Shown: positions 36,054 through 45,664, numbered from the stretch's first letter. The stretch: 64,000 nt of DNA from Ralstonia sp. UBA689 (GCF_002298975.1 NZ_DBMV01000009.1:28570-92569); one strand, 5' to 3'. Program-made: numbers and translations. Notes: generated by a model not told the origin, from the letters alone.

Positions 36054-36758
36054 ATGCGCATCTTGATTGCCGAAGACGACGCCACGCTGGCCGACGGGCT
36101 GACCCGTTCGCTGCGCCAGGCCGGTTATGCCGTTGACCAAGCCTCCGACGGGGCCGCCGCCGACGCGGCGCTGTCCGCCCAGACGGCACAAACCTACGAC
36201 CTGCTCATCCTCGACGTGGGCCTGCCGCGCATGTCGGGGCTGGAGGTGCTCAAGCGCCTGCGCTCTCGCGGAGCGATGCTGCCGGTGCTGATCCTGACCG
36301 CCGCCGACAGCGTGGAAGAACGCGTCAAGGGCCTCGACCTGGGCGCCGACGATTACATGGCCAAGCCTTTCGCCCTGTCCGAGCTGGAGGCGCGCGTGCG
36401 AGCGCTGGTGCGGCGCGGCGCCGGCGGCGGTGCCACGCTCATCCGCCATGGGCCGCTGGCATTCGATCAGGTCGGGCGCATCGCCTATATCCATGACCAG
36501 ATGGTGGAGCTGTCGGCGCGCGAGATCGGCCTGCTGGAGATATTGCTCGCCCGCGTGGGCCGGCTGGTGTCGAAGGAACAACTGGTCGACCACCTGTGCG
36601 GTTGGGGCGAAGAGGTCAGCAACAACGCCATCGAGGTCTACGTCCATCGCCTGCGCAAGAAGATCGAGGTGGACGGCATCCGCATCGCCACCGTGCGCGG
36701 GCTGGGCTATTGCCTGGAGCGCGTCGCCGCACCAACCCAGGCCGCCGCCCATGGGTGA
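36054..36758 (+). CDS. OmpR-family response regulator of a two-component system
   Basis: 234 aa. Receiver domain with acidic pair Asp8-Asp9, phosphorylated Asp54 (LLILDVGLPRMSG) and Lys in MAKPFALSE. The C-terminal winged helix ends VHRLRKKIEVDGIRIATVRGLGY. The sequence resembles the TctD/QseB group. GGGGAG ribosome-binding site. Its stop overlaps the start of the sensor kinase by 8 nt. Target genes unknown, but the DUF4212 gene in the same operon and the actP cluster opposite suggest carboxylate uptake. Confidence 0.9.
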   Translation: MRILIAEDDATLADGLTRSLRQAGYAVDQASDGAAADAALSAQTAQTYDLLILDVGLPRMSGLEVLKRLRSRGAMLPVLILTAADSVEERVKGLDLGADDYMAKPFALSELEARVRALVRRGAGGGATLIRHGPLAFDQVGRIAYIHDQMVELSAREIGLLEILLARVGRLVSKEQLVDHLCGWGEEVSNNAIEVYVHRLRKKIEVDGIRIATVRGLGYCLERVAAPTQAAAHG

Positions 36759-38331
36759 CCGGCTGGTCTGGCCGTGGCGCCGCCATCGCGTGCCCCGCGC
36801 ACCGCTCGCAAGCGCCGCGCCCCAGGCTGATGGCCGCGATGACAGCAGCGACCTCGCCGATACCCTCCCCCACCTTGAAGACGACGCCACCCGGCCTGTC
36901 GCGCGCTCGCTCTTTGGCGAGATTCTTGACTGGATGCTCGCGCCGCTGTTGCTGCTCTGGCCGATGAGCATTGCGGTGACGTACCTGGTGGCCAAGTCGA
37001 TTGCCAATGCGCCGTACGACCGGGCGCTGGAATCGAGCGTCATCGTACTGAGCCAGCAATTGCGCGAGGTGAACGGGCGCGTGACGCTGCAATTGCCGAT
37101 CTCGGCACGCGAGATCCTGCGCGCGGACGAAACCGACAACATCTACTACCAGGTGCTCGGCACGACCGGCGAGTTCATCTCGGGCGATCGCGACCTGCCG
37201 CTGCCGCCCGAGGAAGACACCAACTCCGGCGGTCTCGTACAACTGCGCGACGACCGCATCCATGGCGCAGACATCCGCGTGGCGTATACGTATGTGCAGC
37301 AACCCGGCATGGGCGGCGTGAGCGGAGGCAAGCCGGCGCTCGTGCAGGTGGCCGAGACGCTGGACAAGCGCGCGCAACTGGCCAACGAGATCATCAAGGG
37401 CGTGATCCTGCCGCAGTTCGTGATCCTGCCGCTGGCCGTGATCCTGGTGTGGTTCGGGCTGACGCGCGGGCTGGCGCCGCTGACCGCCATCCAGCAGCGC
37501 ATCCGTGCACGCAACCCGGGCGACACCAGCCCCATCGACGAAGGCGCCGCGCCGCAGGAGTTGACGCCGCTGGTCGCCTCGTTCAACGATCTGCTTGGGC
37601 GACTGGAGCAATCAGTGCAGACGCAGAAGCGCTTCATTGCGGACGCCGCGCACCAGATGAAGACGCCGCTGGCCGGCCTGCGCATGCAGGCCGAGTTGGC
37701 TCAGCGTGAACAATCGCCCGACGAGCTGCGCCGCACGCTCGCGTACATTGCCGACAGTTCGGACCGCACGGCGCATCTGGTCAAGCAGTTGCTGTCGCTG
37801 GCGCGCATGGAGAACATGGGCGCGACCGACGGGATGGTGCCGCTGGATATCTGCGCACTGTCACGCCAAGTGGTGGCCGAATGGCTGCCCAAGGCGTGGG
37901 CCAAGCACATTGACCTTGGCTTCGAAGAACCCGGCCCGCCGGTCATGACTTCCGGCAACGCGACCATGCTCGCCGAGATGCTCAACAACCTGCTCGACAA
38001 CGCCATCCGCTACACGCCCGATGGCGGCCACGTGACGGTGCGCGTGACTACCGCGCCGTTCGAGCCCTTCCTCTTCATCGACGTGGACGATACCGGCCCC
38101 GGCATCCCCGTGGCAGAGCGCGAACGCGTGATGCAGCGCTTCTACCGCATCCTCGGCACGCAGGTCGAGGGCAGCGGGCTGGGCCTGGCCATCGTGCGCG
38201 AGATCGTGCAGCAGCACGGCGGTGACATTGAGGTGCTCGACAACGTCTACCAATCGTCGCCGCGCCTGGCGGGAGCACGCTTTCGCATCACGCTGCATCG
38301 CTGCACAGCCAATGGCGAGGCGGCCACGTGA
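36751..38331 (+). CDS. Membrane sensor histidine kinase (TctE-like)
   Basis: 526 aa from MGDRLVWPWRRHRV. An N-terminal cytoplasmic segment of about 60 residues is followed by a membrane helix (MLAPLLLLWPMSIAVTYLV), a periplasmic sensor of about 150 residues (two-component sensor N-domain type), a second helix (ILPQFVILPLAVILVWFG), HAMP-like linker, H-box FIADAAHQMKTPLAGLR with His301, N-box LLDNAIRYTPDGG and G-boxes DTGPGIP and GSGLGLAIV. Overlaps both neighbours, so RR, kinase and the DUF4212 gene are coupled. Confidence 0.92.
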   Translation: MGDRLVWPWRRHRVPRAPLASAAPQADGRDDSSDLADTLPHLEDDATRPVARSLFGEILDWMLAPLLLLWPMSIAVTYLVAKSIANAPYDRALESSVIVLSQQLREVNGRVTLQLPISAREILRADETDNIYYQVLGTTGEFISGDRDLPLPPEEDTNSGGLVQLRDDRIHGADIRVAYTYVQQPGMGGVSGGKPALVQVAETLDKRAQLANEIIKGVILPQFVILPLAVILVWFGLTRGLAPLTAIQQRIRARNPGDTSPIDEGAAPQELTPLVASFNDLLGRLEQSVQTQKRFIADAAHQMKTPLAGLRMQAELAQREQSPDELRRTLAYIADSSDRTAHLVKQLLSLARMENMGATDGMVPLDICALSRQVVAEWLPKAWAKHIDLGFEEPGPPVMTSGNATMLAEMLNNLLDNAIRYTPDGGHVTVRVTTAPFEPFLFIDVDDTGPGIPVAERERVMQRFYRILGTQVEGSGLGLAIVREIVQQHGGDIEVLDNVYQSSPRLAGARFRITLHRCTANGEAAT

Positions 38332-38636
38332 GCATCACGCCGGGCACCCCCGCGCGCCGGCGCTGGATCGCCAACATGCGCTGGATCGCCGCACTGCTGG
38401 GCGTGTGGTTTGTGGTGACGTTCGTGGTGGCGTTCTTCGCGCGCGACCTGTCGATGCGCTTCTTCGATTGGTCGTTTGCGTATTGGGTGGCAGGCCAGGG
38501 CGCGCCCATCGTCTATGTGCTGATCACGGTGCTGTATGCGTGGCGCACCAACCGCGCCGCCGCGGATGCGGCCTCCCAAGAGGCGGAATCCGCGCAGCTC
38601 GACGCACCGAAACAACCGCCACCGCCGTCCATCTGA
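38328..38636 (+). CDS. DUF4212 protein, solute:sodium symporter small-subunit type
   Basis: 102 aa with two membrane segments (WIAALLGVWFVVTFVVAFFA and YWVAGQGAPIVYVLITVLYAW) and the FARDLSMRFFDWSF loop characteristic of DUF4212. These proteins normally precede the large subunit of a VC_2705-type Na+/solute symporter, which is absent here. Starts with GTG that overlaps the kinase stop by 4 nt. The tail after residue 75 is polar and proline-rich. A possible partner is ActP on the opposite strand, but ActP has its own small protein. Confidence 0.82.
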   Translation: MSITPGTPARRRWIANMRWIAALLGVWFVVTFVVAFFARDLSMRFFDWSFAYWVAGQGAPIVYVLITVLYAWRTNRAAADAASQEAESAQLDAPKQPPPPSI

Positions 38637-38650
38637 GGCGCCGCGCCGCG

Positions 38651-39301
38651 TCAGGCCGCGCCGAGGTGACGCAGTTTCACGAAGGCCAGCGCCGCCATCA
38701 CCGCATCGTTGAGCGCATCGTGGGCATCCCAGGTTGGCAGATCCAGCTCGGTCATCAGGGTGGCGAAGCGCAGGTCCAGATCGGGGTCACCCTGCTGCCG
38801 ATAAGGCGGCAGTTGGCGAAACTGGTAGTCGTAGTAAAGGGCTGAGACTTCGATCTGCTGCTGCGGCAGGCCGATGCCCAGCATTGGCGCCAGCACCCGG
38901 TTCAGCATCGCCACGTCGAACTCAAGGTAGTAGCCCACCAGCGGCCGGCTACCGATGAAACGCAGCAACGTCAGGATTGCCTGCTCGATCGGCACGCCGT
39001 CGGCCAGGTCGCGCTTGCGCAGCCGGTGCACGCAAATGCTCTCCGCACCCACGGTACCCTGCGGCTTGATCAGCAACTCCAGGCGTTCACTGGTCAGGAT
39101 ACGGTTGCCGACAATGCGAACGGCACCAATGGAGATGATCTCGTCTGTGCGCACGTTCAGGCCGGTGGTCTCGCAATCAAGCGCAACCCATTCATCGGGC
39201 GGCGGCGGATCGAACAGGAAACGGAACGTCGGATCGCGCAACCTGCGCAACTGGCGCCGCCTTTGCAGTGCCCGAAGCCAATCGGAGAGCAGCGCGGTCA
39301 T
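38651..39301 (-). CDS. 3'-5' exonuclease, DnaQ/RNase T superfamily
   Basis: 216 aa from MTALLSDWLRALQRRRQ. Exonuclease motif I with its two acidic residues is in VALDCETTGLNVRTDEIISIGA, motif II in GYYLEFDVAMLN and motif III in AHDALNDAVMAALAF, a DEDDh-type set. Likely DNA or RNA exonuclease of unknown role; in related genomes it travels with the DUF294 protein. 16 nt downstream of that gene. Confidence 0.88.
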   Translation of the reverse strand: MTALLSDWLRALQRRRQLRRLRDPTFRFLFDPPPPDEWVALDCETTGLNVRTDEIISIGAVRIVGNRILTSERLELLIKPQGTVGAESICVHRLRKRDLADGVPIEQAILTLLRFIGSRPLVGYYLEFDVAMLNRVLAPMLGIGLPQQQIEVSALYYDYQFRQLPPYRQQGDPDLDLRFATLMTELDLPTWDAHDALNDAVMAALAFVKLRHLGAA

Positions 39302-39317
39302 GGCAGCCGACCTGCGC

Positions 39318-41144
39318 TCACATCCACTCGGTCCGCCAGCGCTGCCGCAGCAGCGCCTTGAACCGTTTGACTGCGCCCAGCGCGTCCTTGAGCAGGTCCC
39401 GCTCCAGCGACGACAGGCGCGACACGTGCACATCGCACGACAGCGGCTGATGCGCGTCGATCTCCGCCAGCCCGGCTTTGAGCCGCAGCGCCATCAGGAA
39501 GTGCAGGCTCTCGCGCAGCTCGGCGGCCATTTGCGCGTCGAGCGCCTGGGCACGCACCAGCGCATCCAGGCGTGGCACGGTGCCGGTCTCGTCCAGCACA
39601 TGGTGCGCGAGCGCGAGACTTCGCACGCCGTGGACGATCGGGAAAATACCTTCCTTCTTCACGTCGAGCACCGGGTCGGCCTCCCCCAGGCCGAACAAGC
39701 GATCACGCCATCCGGAGGCATGGCCGAAGGCTTCGATGGCCGCGGCAAAGCGGCCCAACACGGCGTCGTTATCGAGTGTGAGATCGAGCAGGGTCCGGCG
39801 CAATTGCTTGAGCAGGGAGGCGTCGCCGCACACGGCATGCGCATCGAAGAAGATCGCCAGATGCATCAAGCCTTCCGGGCTTGGCAGGATCAGCCATTCC
39901 CGGATGCGTCGCGCGAAGTCGCTCGCGCTCAGGCACCATTCAGGCCGGCTGAGCATGATGCCGCCCGGGCAAGGCGGGTAGCCGAACGCCGCGAGCGCAT
40001 CGGAGAAATGCGCAACGATGCGCGGCAGATCCGGTGGTGGCACAAAGCCGTCGCGCAGCACTAGGCCGTTGTCCTGATCGGTCTTGAGCAGTTGTTCGCC
40101 ACGGCCCTCGCTGCCCATGACGAACAGGCAGCTGTTGGCCACCAGTTCCGGCGGCGCGATCATCTGCCAGGCGCGTTCGAACAGGCGCGCGTTGATTTCG
40201 CGCACCAGGTTGGCAATGTGGTCCACGCGCGAGCCGCCGCGCAGAAGCAGCGACACCATGCGCGTGATCTGCGACGCCACCTGTGCGAGCGCATCCAGAT
40301 CCTGGGCCAGGTTGATCTGCACCGTCAGCAAATACGAGTGATTGGCCAGGAAACTGAACACATCCAGCGATTCGAGCAAGCCGAGAATCTCGTCTTCACG
40401 CGTCACGACCAGGCGGTGCACTCGATGGCGCAGCATCAGCGTCAGCGCGTCGCCAATCTGCGCAGATGCGGGCACGCTGATAAGCGAGAACTGGCTCATC
40501 TGCCCGACCGGCAGGCGATCGAGCGGTGTGCCATGCAGGACAGCACGCTGCAGGGAACTGCGTGTGAAGATACCCAAGCGCGGCGGAACGCTGGTGCGAT
40601 CGCGCACCAGCACGTTCGACGTGCCGTGGGCCTGGAACAGCCTGACCACGGAGACGACATCCGTGTCGGCATCGACAAAATGCGCGGGCCGGATGAAAGC
40701 ATCGCTCACGCGCGAGACGGCCAGCGACTGCATCGTCTCCAGGCTCTGCAACTGCGCGATCACACCGAGCTTGCTGCCCAGGTCTGAGAACAGCAATGCG
40801 CCAAAGGTTGCGTTGGCGGCAATAAGATCGCGCACCGCCTGGCGCGCAACCTGGTAGGCCACAACCTCCTCGGTGGCGACGAAACGGCTGCTGGCCTTGC
40901 CCGCCACCAGGGCTCGCCCATCAAAGCAATCGTCGGGGCCGTAGGTGGCGATCAGTTCCTCGCCGTCGTACTGGGCGACACCGCCTTTGATGATCACGAA
41001 GAGGTGCGACGGCGCCGCACCGACATCGAGGATGGTTTCCCCTTCCGGGTAGTAGCCGATATCGACGGCATCCCGCACCAGGCGCTGTTCGTCCTGGCTC
41101 AGGCAGTCGAAGGGCCAGACGGAGAAGTTGAAGGCGCTGGGCAT
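39318..41144 (-). CDS. cNMP-binding/CBS/DUF294 putative nucleotidyltransferase
   Basis: 608 aa multidomain protein. N-terminal cyclic-nucleotide-binding-like domain (residues 15-125, HLFVIIKGGVAQYDGEEL, FDGRALVAGK); two CBS motifs (residues 150-270, ending HRVHRLVVTREDEILGLLESLD); then the DUF294 nucleotidyltransferase-like domain with GSEGRGEQLLKTDQDNGLV near residue 345, and the DUF294 C-terminal helical domain. The GSEGR...DQD pattern resembles GlnD. Probably regulatory, sensing nucleotides. It follows actP by 64 nt and precedes the exonuclease. Confidence 0.9.
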   Translation of the reverse strand: MPSAFNFSVWPFDCLSQDEQRLVRDAVDIGYYPEGETILDVGAAPSHLFVIIKGGVAQYDGEELIATYGPDDCFDGRALVAGKASSRFVATEEVVAYQVARQAVRDLIAANATFGALLFSDLGSKLGVIAQLQSLETMQSLAVSRVSDAFIRPAHFVDADTDVVSVVRLFQAHGTSNVLVRDRTSVPPRLGIFTRSSLQRAVLHGTPLDRLPVGQMSQFSLISVPASAQIGDALTLMLRHRVHRLVVTREDEILGLLESLDVFSFLANHSYLLTVQINLAQDLDALAQVASQITRMVSLLLRGGSRVDHIANLVREINARLFERAWQMIAPPELVANSCLFVMGSEGRGEQLLKTDQDNGLVLRDGFVPPPDLPRIVAHFSDALAAFGYPPCPGGIMLSRPEWCLSASDFARRIREWLILPSPEGLMHLAIFFDAHAVCGDASLLKQLRRTLLDLTLDNDAVLGRFAAAIEAFGHASGWRDRLFGLGEADPVLDVKKEGIFPIVHGVRSLALAHHVLDETGTVPRLDALVRAQALDAQMAAELRESLHFLMALRLKAGLAEIDAHQPLSCDVHVSRLSSLERDLLKDALGAVKRFKALLRQRWRTEWM

Positions 41145-41208
41145 GGGGGCCTGGAGGGCAAGCGGCGCGACGCGTCACCCGCCCTCGATCAGCACAACCC
41201 GCAGCCGC

Positions 41209-42939
41209 TCAGTGGCCGGATGCGCCGGCTGCCCCGAGGCCCGTCTCCGAGCGCACCTGCTGTGCGGCAAAGGAGGCCTTCTCGTTCTTGGCGCGGACGC
41301 TTGTATCAAGCACCGAGAACAGCCACACGCCCACAAAGCCGATCGTCATCGAGAACAGCGCGGGCGAGGTGTACGGGAACCACGCCGAGCCCTTCGGATA
41401 ACCCAGCGTCGCTTCCCACACCGACGGCGAAACGATGGTCAGCCCCACCGACGAAATCAGCCCCAGGAACCCGCCGATGACCGCGCCACGCGTGGTGCAG
41501 CCCTTCCACAGCATCGAGAGGAACAGCACCGGGAAGTTGGCCGAAGCCGCCACCGCAAACGCCAGCGACACCATGAACGCGATGTTCTGCTTCTCGAACG
41601 CGATGCCCAGCAGCACGGCGATAACACCGAGCACCATCGTGGTGATGCGCGACACCTTCAGCTCATCAGCGCTGTTGGCCTTGCCGTTCTTGAAGACGGT
41701 GGCGTACAGGTCGTGCGACACCGCCGAGGCACCGGACAGCGTCAGCCCCGCCACCACCGCAAGAATCGTGGCAAAGGCCACGGCCGAGATGAAACCGTAG
41801 AACACATCGCCGCCAACCGTCTTGGCCACCAGCACCGCAGCCATGTTGGCTGTGCCTGCACCGCCCTTGATCACGCCCTTGGCCACGTCGGCCAGCTCGG
41901 GATTGGTCAACACCAGGGTGATCGCACCAAAACCGATGATGAAGATCAGGATGTAAAAGTAGCCGATCCAGGTGGTGGCCCAGAACACGGATTTGCGTGC
42001 TTCCTTGGCATCCGGCACTGTGAAGAAGCGCATCAGGATGTGCGGCAGCCCGGCGGTGCCGAACATCAGCGCCATACCAAAGGAGATGGCCGAGATCGGG
42101 TCTTTAATGAAGCCGCCCGGCGACATTACCGACAGCCCGATCTTGGCAGCCTCGTCGGGCGACTTACCGGCGTTTGTTGCGATGGCCGTCTTGACTTGGA
42201 CCGCTTTGGCAAACAGTGCCTCCAGGCTGAAGCCGTACTGGGCCAGCACCATGATCGCCATGAACGTTACGCCGGCGAGCAGCATGCACGCCTTGATGAT
42301 CTGCACCCAGGTCGTTGCCGTCATGCCGCCAAACAGCACGTAGACCATCATCAGCGCGCCGACGATGACCACCGCCACCCAGTAGTCCAGGCCGAACAAC
42401 AGCTTGATGAGCTGGCCGGCGCCCACCATCTGCGCGATCAGGTAGAAGGCCACCACCACCAGCGTGCCGACGGCGGCAAAGCTGCGGATCGGACCTTGCT
42501 CGAACCGGTAGCCGGCCACATCGGCAAAGGTGAACTTGCCAAGGTTGCGCAGCCGCTCGGCCATCAGGAATGTAATGACCGGCCAGCCGACCAGGAATCC
42601 GATGGAGTAGATCAGCCCGTCATAGCCGGTGGTCATGACGGCCGCCGAAATGCCGAGGAAGGACGCCGCCGACATGTAGTCGCCGGAGATCGCCAGCCCG
42701 TTCTGGAAGCCGGTGATGCCGCCGCCCGCCGTATAGAAATCAGCCGCCGAGCGCGTGCGCGAAGCCGCCCACTTGGTGATCCACAGCGTGCCGGCCACGA
42801 ACAGCGCGAACAGCACGATGGCCGTGGTGTTGGTTTCCTGCTTGGCGGTCTGCCCGACATCGCCACCAGCGGCCAGGGCTGCACCGCAAGCGCCGGCGGC
42901 CAGTAGCGCCACCAGCATCATCGAAAGCGTTTTCTTCAT
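41209..42939 (-). CDS. actP: Cation/acetate symporter
   Basis: Sodium:solute symporter family protein of 576 aa, with signal-like first segment (LVALLAAGACGAALA) and about 13 hydrophobic helices. Contains FYTAGGGITGFQNGLAISGDYMSAASFLGI and MTTGYDGLIYSIGFLVGWPV, the ActP type. ActP takes up acetate and other short monocarboxylates with a cation. It starts 4 nt before the stop of the DUF485 gene (ATGA at 42936-42939), the usual yjcH-actP arrangement. Confidence 0.92.
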   Translation of the reverse strand: MKKTLSMMLVALLAAGACGAALAAGGDVGQTAKQETNTTAIVLFALFVAGTLWITKWAASRTRSAADFYTAGGGITGFQNGLAISGDYMSAASFLGISAAVMTTGYDGLIYSIGFLVGWPVITFLMAERLRNLGKFTFADVAGYRFEQGPIRSFAAVGTLVVVAFYLIAQMVGAGQLIKLLFGLDYWVAVVIVGALMMVYVLFGGMTATTWVQIIKACMLLAGVTFMAIMVLAQYGFSLEALFAKAVQVKTAIATNAGKSPDEAAKIGLSVMSPGGFIKDPISAISFGMALMFGTAGLPHILMRFFTVPDAKEARKSVFWATTWIGYFYILIFIIGFGAITLVLTNPELADVAKGVIKGGAGTANMAAVLVAKTVGGDVFYGFISAVAFATILAVVAGLTLSGASAVSHDLYATVFKNGKANSADELKVSRITTMVLGVIAVLLGIAFEKQNIAFMVSLAFAVAASANFPVLFLSMLWKGCTTRGAVIGGFLGLISSVGLTIVSPSVWEATLGYPKGSAWFPYTSPALFSMTIGFVGVWLFSVLDTSVRAKNEKASFAAQQVRSETGLGAAGASGH

Positions 42940-43244
42940 TTGGCGACGTCCTTCAGGATGTCCTGCGTCAGTTGATCGTATTCGTTGTTCGCGCGGCGCA
43001 CGTAGATGCCGGTGATGACGATCGTGAAGACAATCACCGCAATGCCGACCGGCACGCCAACGCTCATCACGCCCGTGCCCACGGGCTTGGCGAGAAACGA
43101 TTTATCGAATGCAATCAGCGCGATGTAGCCGTAGTACACAACCAGCATCAGCACCGTCAGGAAGAGGCCAAGCGCATTGCGCCGCCGCTTGAGCTCTGCA
43201 TACTTTGGATGCACCTCGATTTTTCCTACCAATGAATCCTGCAT
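42936..43244 (-). CDS. DUF485 family small membrane protein (YjcH type)
   Basis: 102 aa with two membrane helices (ALGLFLTVLMLVVYYGYIALIAF and VPVGIAVIVFTIVITGIYV) and the DUF485 pattern KRRRNALGLFLT and LSFI-like FDKSFLAKPV. Always found with an ActP-type symporter and taken as its accessory. Coupled to actP by a 4-nt overlap. Ends in DQLTQDILKDVAK. Confidence 0.9.
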   Translation of the reverse strand: MQDSLVGKIEVHPKYAELKRRRNALGLFLTVLMLVVYYGYIALIAFDKSFLAKPVGTGVMSVGVPVGIAVIVFTIVITGIYVRRANNEYDQLTQDILKDVAK

Positions 43245-43774
43245 CGCCTGTCTCCTCGTTCTCTCTTGGAATGGGTGCGCCGATTCTCGGTAGCGAAACT
43301 GACTGAACTCTTACTCGGCCCCTCTGCAGTGACTTGGCGGAGATAGTGGTTTTCCCTAGCGCAATGGGGCATGCGAAGGCGTGACCGACGAAGTTCGTGT
43401 ACGAGCAGGCCGCCGTTTCACTCGAGCTTGCGACTCGATCACCCCAGCAACGCTGCAAACGGTGCATCTCTTGTGCGATCGCACATTCGTCGAGCCCCGC
43501 ATCGCACTCGGGTATTGCGCGTGCAGATCTGTTTTTTGATGATGCGCTGCACTCGCCATCGTGGCCGACCAAATACCACGCACCGTCCGCAGGATGTGCG
43601 TCAAGTGCTTGATTTTGTTGGAGTCCTCGCGAGTCGAACGGGTGAACCAAAAAGCACGCGCCTGTCAGAACGCCGTAAGCTTCGCTTCCCACAATCGTTC
43701 ACAATTCCGCGGGCGATTGCTTTGCGTTGTCATGTCCATGCCCAGCGGGACGACCTACGAAAACAGGAGACAAC
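43245..43774. other. 530-nt divergent intergenic region between the actP cluster and an MFS gene
   Basis: No protein-like open frame or RNA gene was recognised, and no clear promoter or operator was found by eye. The only certain element is the AGGAGA ribosome-binding site at about 43764-43769 before the MFS start. Short open frames on both strands have arginine- and serine-rich shadow composition. The region must hold the promoters of both flanking genes. Confidence 0.5.
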
Positions 43775-45478
43775 ATGGCAACCGTGCAGAGTGCACCGAA
43801 TGCGCCCGCCGGGCGCATACAGCCCGCGCCCATGACAAAGGAGGAGAAGAAGGTCATCTTCGCCTCGTCGCTGGGGACGGTGTTCGAGTGGTACGACTTC
43901 TATCTCTACGGCTCGCTTGCGGCCATCATCGCCAAGCAGTTCTTCTCTGGCCTGGACCCGACGGCGGCCTTCATCTTTGCACTGCTGGCGTTTGCTGCGG
44001 GCTTTCTGGTGCGTCCGTTCGGCGCGCTGGTGTTCGGCCGCCTGGGCGACATGATCGGGCGCAAATACACCTTCCTGATCACCATCGTGATCATGGGCAC
44101 GTCGACCTTCATCGTCGGCCTGCTGCCCTCATACACCACGATTGGCGTGGCTGCCCCGGTCATCCTGATTGCATTGCGGTTGCTGCAGGGCCTGGCGCTG
44201 GGCGGTGAATACGGCGGCGCTGCCACATACGTGGCCGAGCACGCCCCGCATGGGCGTCGTGGCGCCTATACGTCATGGATCCAGACCACCGCCACGCTGG
44301 GCCTGTTCCTCTCGCTGATCGTCATCCTGGTGGTGCGCGAACTGACCGGCAAGTCCTTCGACGACTGGGGCTGGCGCATCCCGTTCCTGATGTCGATCCT
44401 GCTGCTGGCCACGTCGGTGTACATCCGCCTGTCGATGAGCGAATCGCCGGCGTTCCAGAAGATGAAGGCCGAGGGCAAGACCTCCAAGGCCCCGCTGACC
44501 GAAGCCTTCGGCCAATGGCGCAACCTGAAGATCGTGATCCTCGCGCTGCTCGGCCTGACCGCCGGCCAGGCCGTGGTGTGGTACACGGGCCAGTTCTACG
44601 CGCTGTTCTTCCTCACGCAGGTGCTGAAGGTGGACGCGTTCACGGCCAACGTATTGATTGCGGTGGCGCTGGCCATCGGCACGCCGTTCTTCGTGTTCTT
44701 CGGCTCGCTGTCGGACCGCATCGGCCGCAAGTGGATCATCATGGCCGGCTGCCTGCTGGCGGTGCTGACGTACTTCCCGCTGTTCAAGGCGCTCACGCAC
44801 TATGCCAACCCAGCGCTGGAGCGCGCGCAGCAAACGGCGCAGATCGTCATCAAGGCCGACCCGAAGGAATGCTCGTTCCAGGGCAGCCCGATCGCGCGGG
44901 AAGTGGACTTCCGCTCATCGTGCGACATCGCCAAGCGCACGCTGGCACAGTCATCCGCCAGCTATGAGACGGCCGAAGCCCCGGCCGGCACCATTGCCAC
45001 GGTGACCATCGCCGGCAAGGAAATCGCCTCACTCAATGCCGGCCGCACGGCCGACGGCCAGAACTTCGACGCCGACAGCAAGACCAAGATCGCCGACTTC
45101 AAGAAGCAGGTCGCCGACTCGCTCAAGGCCGCCAACTACCCGACCAAGGCCGATCCGGCGCAGATGAACACGGTCATGGTGCTGGTGATCCTGGTGATCC
45201 TGGTGATCTACGTGACCATGGTCTACGGCCCGATTGCGGCGATGCTGGTGGAACTATTCCCGACGCGCATCCGCTACTCGTCGATGTCGCTGCCGTATCA
45301 CATCGGCAATGGCTGGTTTGGCGGGCTGCTGCCGACCATCTCGTTCGCCCTGGTGGCCCAGAACGGCAATATCTACCACGGCCTGTGGTACCCGATCTGG
45401 ATCGCAGCCATTACCTTCGTGATCGGTGCGCTGTTCGTGCGCGAAACCAAGGACGTGGATATCTATCAGAATGACTGA
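43775..45478 (+). CDS. MFS transporter, metabolite:H+ symporter (MHS) type, with a large inserted domain
   Basis: 567 aa. The opening VIFASSLGTVFEWYDFYLYGSL and RLGDMIGRKYTF, RLLQGLALGGEYGGAATY are typical of the MHS subfamily (citrate, alpha-ketoglutarate, proline/betaine carriers). Unlike usual members of about 430 aa, it has a soluble insert at about residues 348-462 (ADPKECSFQGSPIAREVDF to FKKQVADSLKAANYPTKADP) between two late membrane segments. The insert has two Cys residues and could lie in the periplasm or cytoplasm. AGGAGA ribosome-binding site. Substrate unknown; a dicarboxylate is plausible. Confidence 0.88.
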   Translation: MATVQSAPNAPAGRIQPAPMTKEEKKVIFASSLGTVFEWYDFYLYGSLAAIIAKQFFSGLDPTAAFIFALLAFAAGFLVRPFGALVFGRLGDMIGRKYTFLITIVIMGTSTFIVGLLPSYTTIGVAAPVILIALRLLQGLALGGEYGGAATYVAEHAPHGRRGAYTSWIQTTATLGLFLSLIVILVVRELTGKSFDDWGWRIPFLMSILLLATSVYIRLSMSESPAFQKMKAEGKTSKAPLTEAFGQWRNLKIVILALLGLTAGQAVVWYTGQFYALFFLTQVLKVDAFTANVLIAVALAIGTPFFVFFGSLSDRIGRKWIIMAGCLLAVLTYFPLFKALTHYANPALERAQQTAQIVIKADPKECSFQGSPIAREVDFRSSCDIAKRTLAQSSASYETAEAPAGTIATVTIAGKEIASLNAGRTADGQNFDADSKTKIADFKKQVADSLKAANYPTKADPAQMNTVMVLVILVILVIYVTMVYGPIAAMLVELFPTRIRYSSMSLPYHIGNGWFGGLLPTISFALVAQNGNIYHGLWYPIWIAAITFVIGALFVRETKDVDIYQND

Positions 45479-45500
45479 CCAACGCGATTGACGGAGGGGG

Positions 45501-45528
45501 TTGACGACCCCTCCGAAGTCGGTATAAT
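45501..45528 (+). promoter_or_regulatory. Sigma-70 promoter of the tRNA-Met gene
   Basis: TTGACG (45501-45506), a 16-nt spacer and a perfect TATAAT (45523-45528), 11 nt before the first base of the tRNA. Confidence 0.9.
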
Positions 45529-45539
45529 CCCGTTTCTTC

Positions 45540-45616
<77 letters not shown>

Positions 45617-45622
45617 AACAAA

Positions 45623-45664
45623 ACAAAGGGTTACGAGCGCAAGTTCGTAGCCCTTTGTGCTTTT
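45623..45664 (+). terminator. Intrinsic terminator after tRNA-Met
   Basis: Long stem: 45623-45630 (ACAAAGGG) with 45651-45658 (CCCTTTGT), and 45632-45636 with 45645-45649 (TACGA-type pairing), followed by GCTTTT. Confidence 0.85.
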
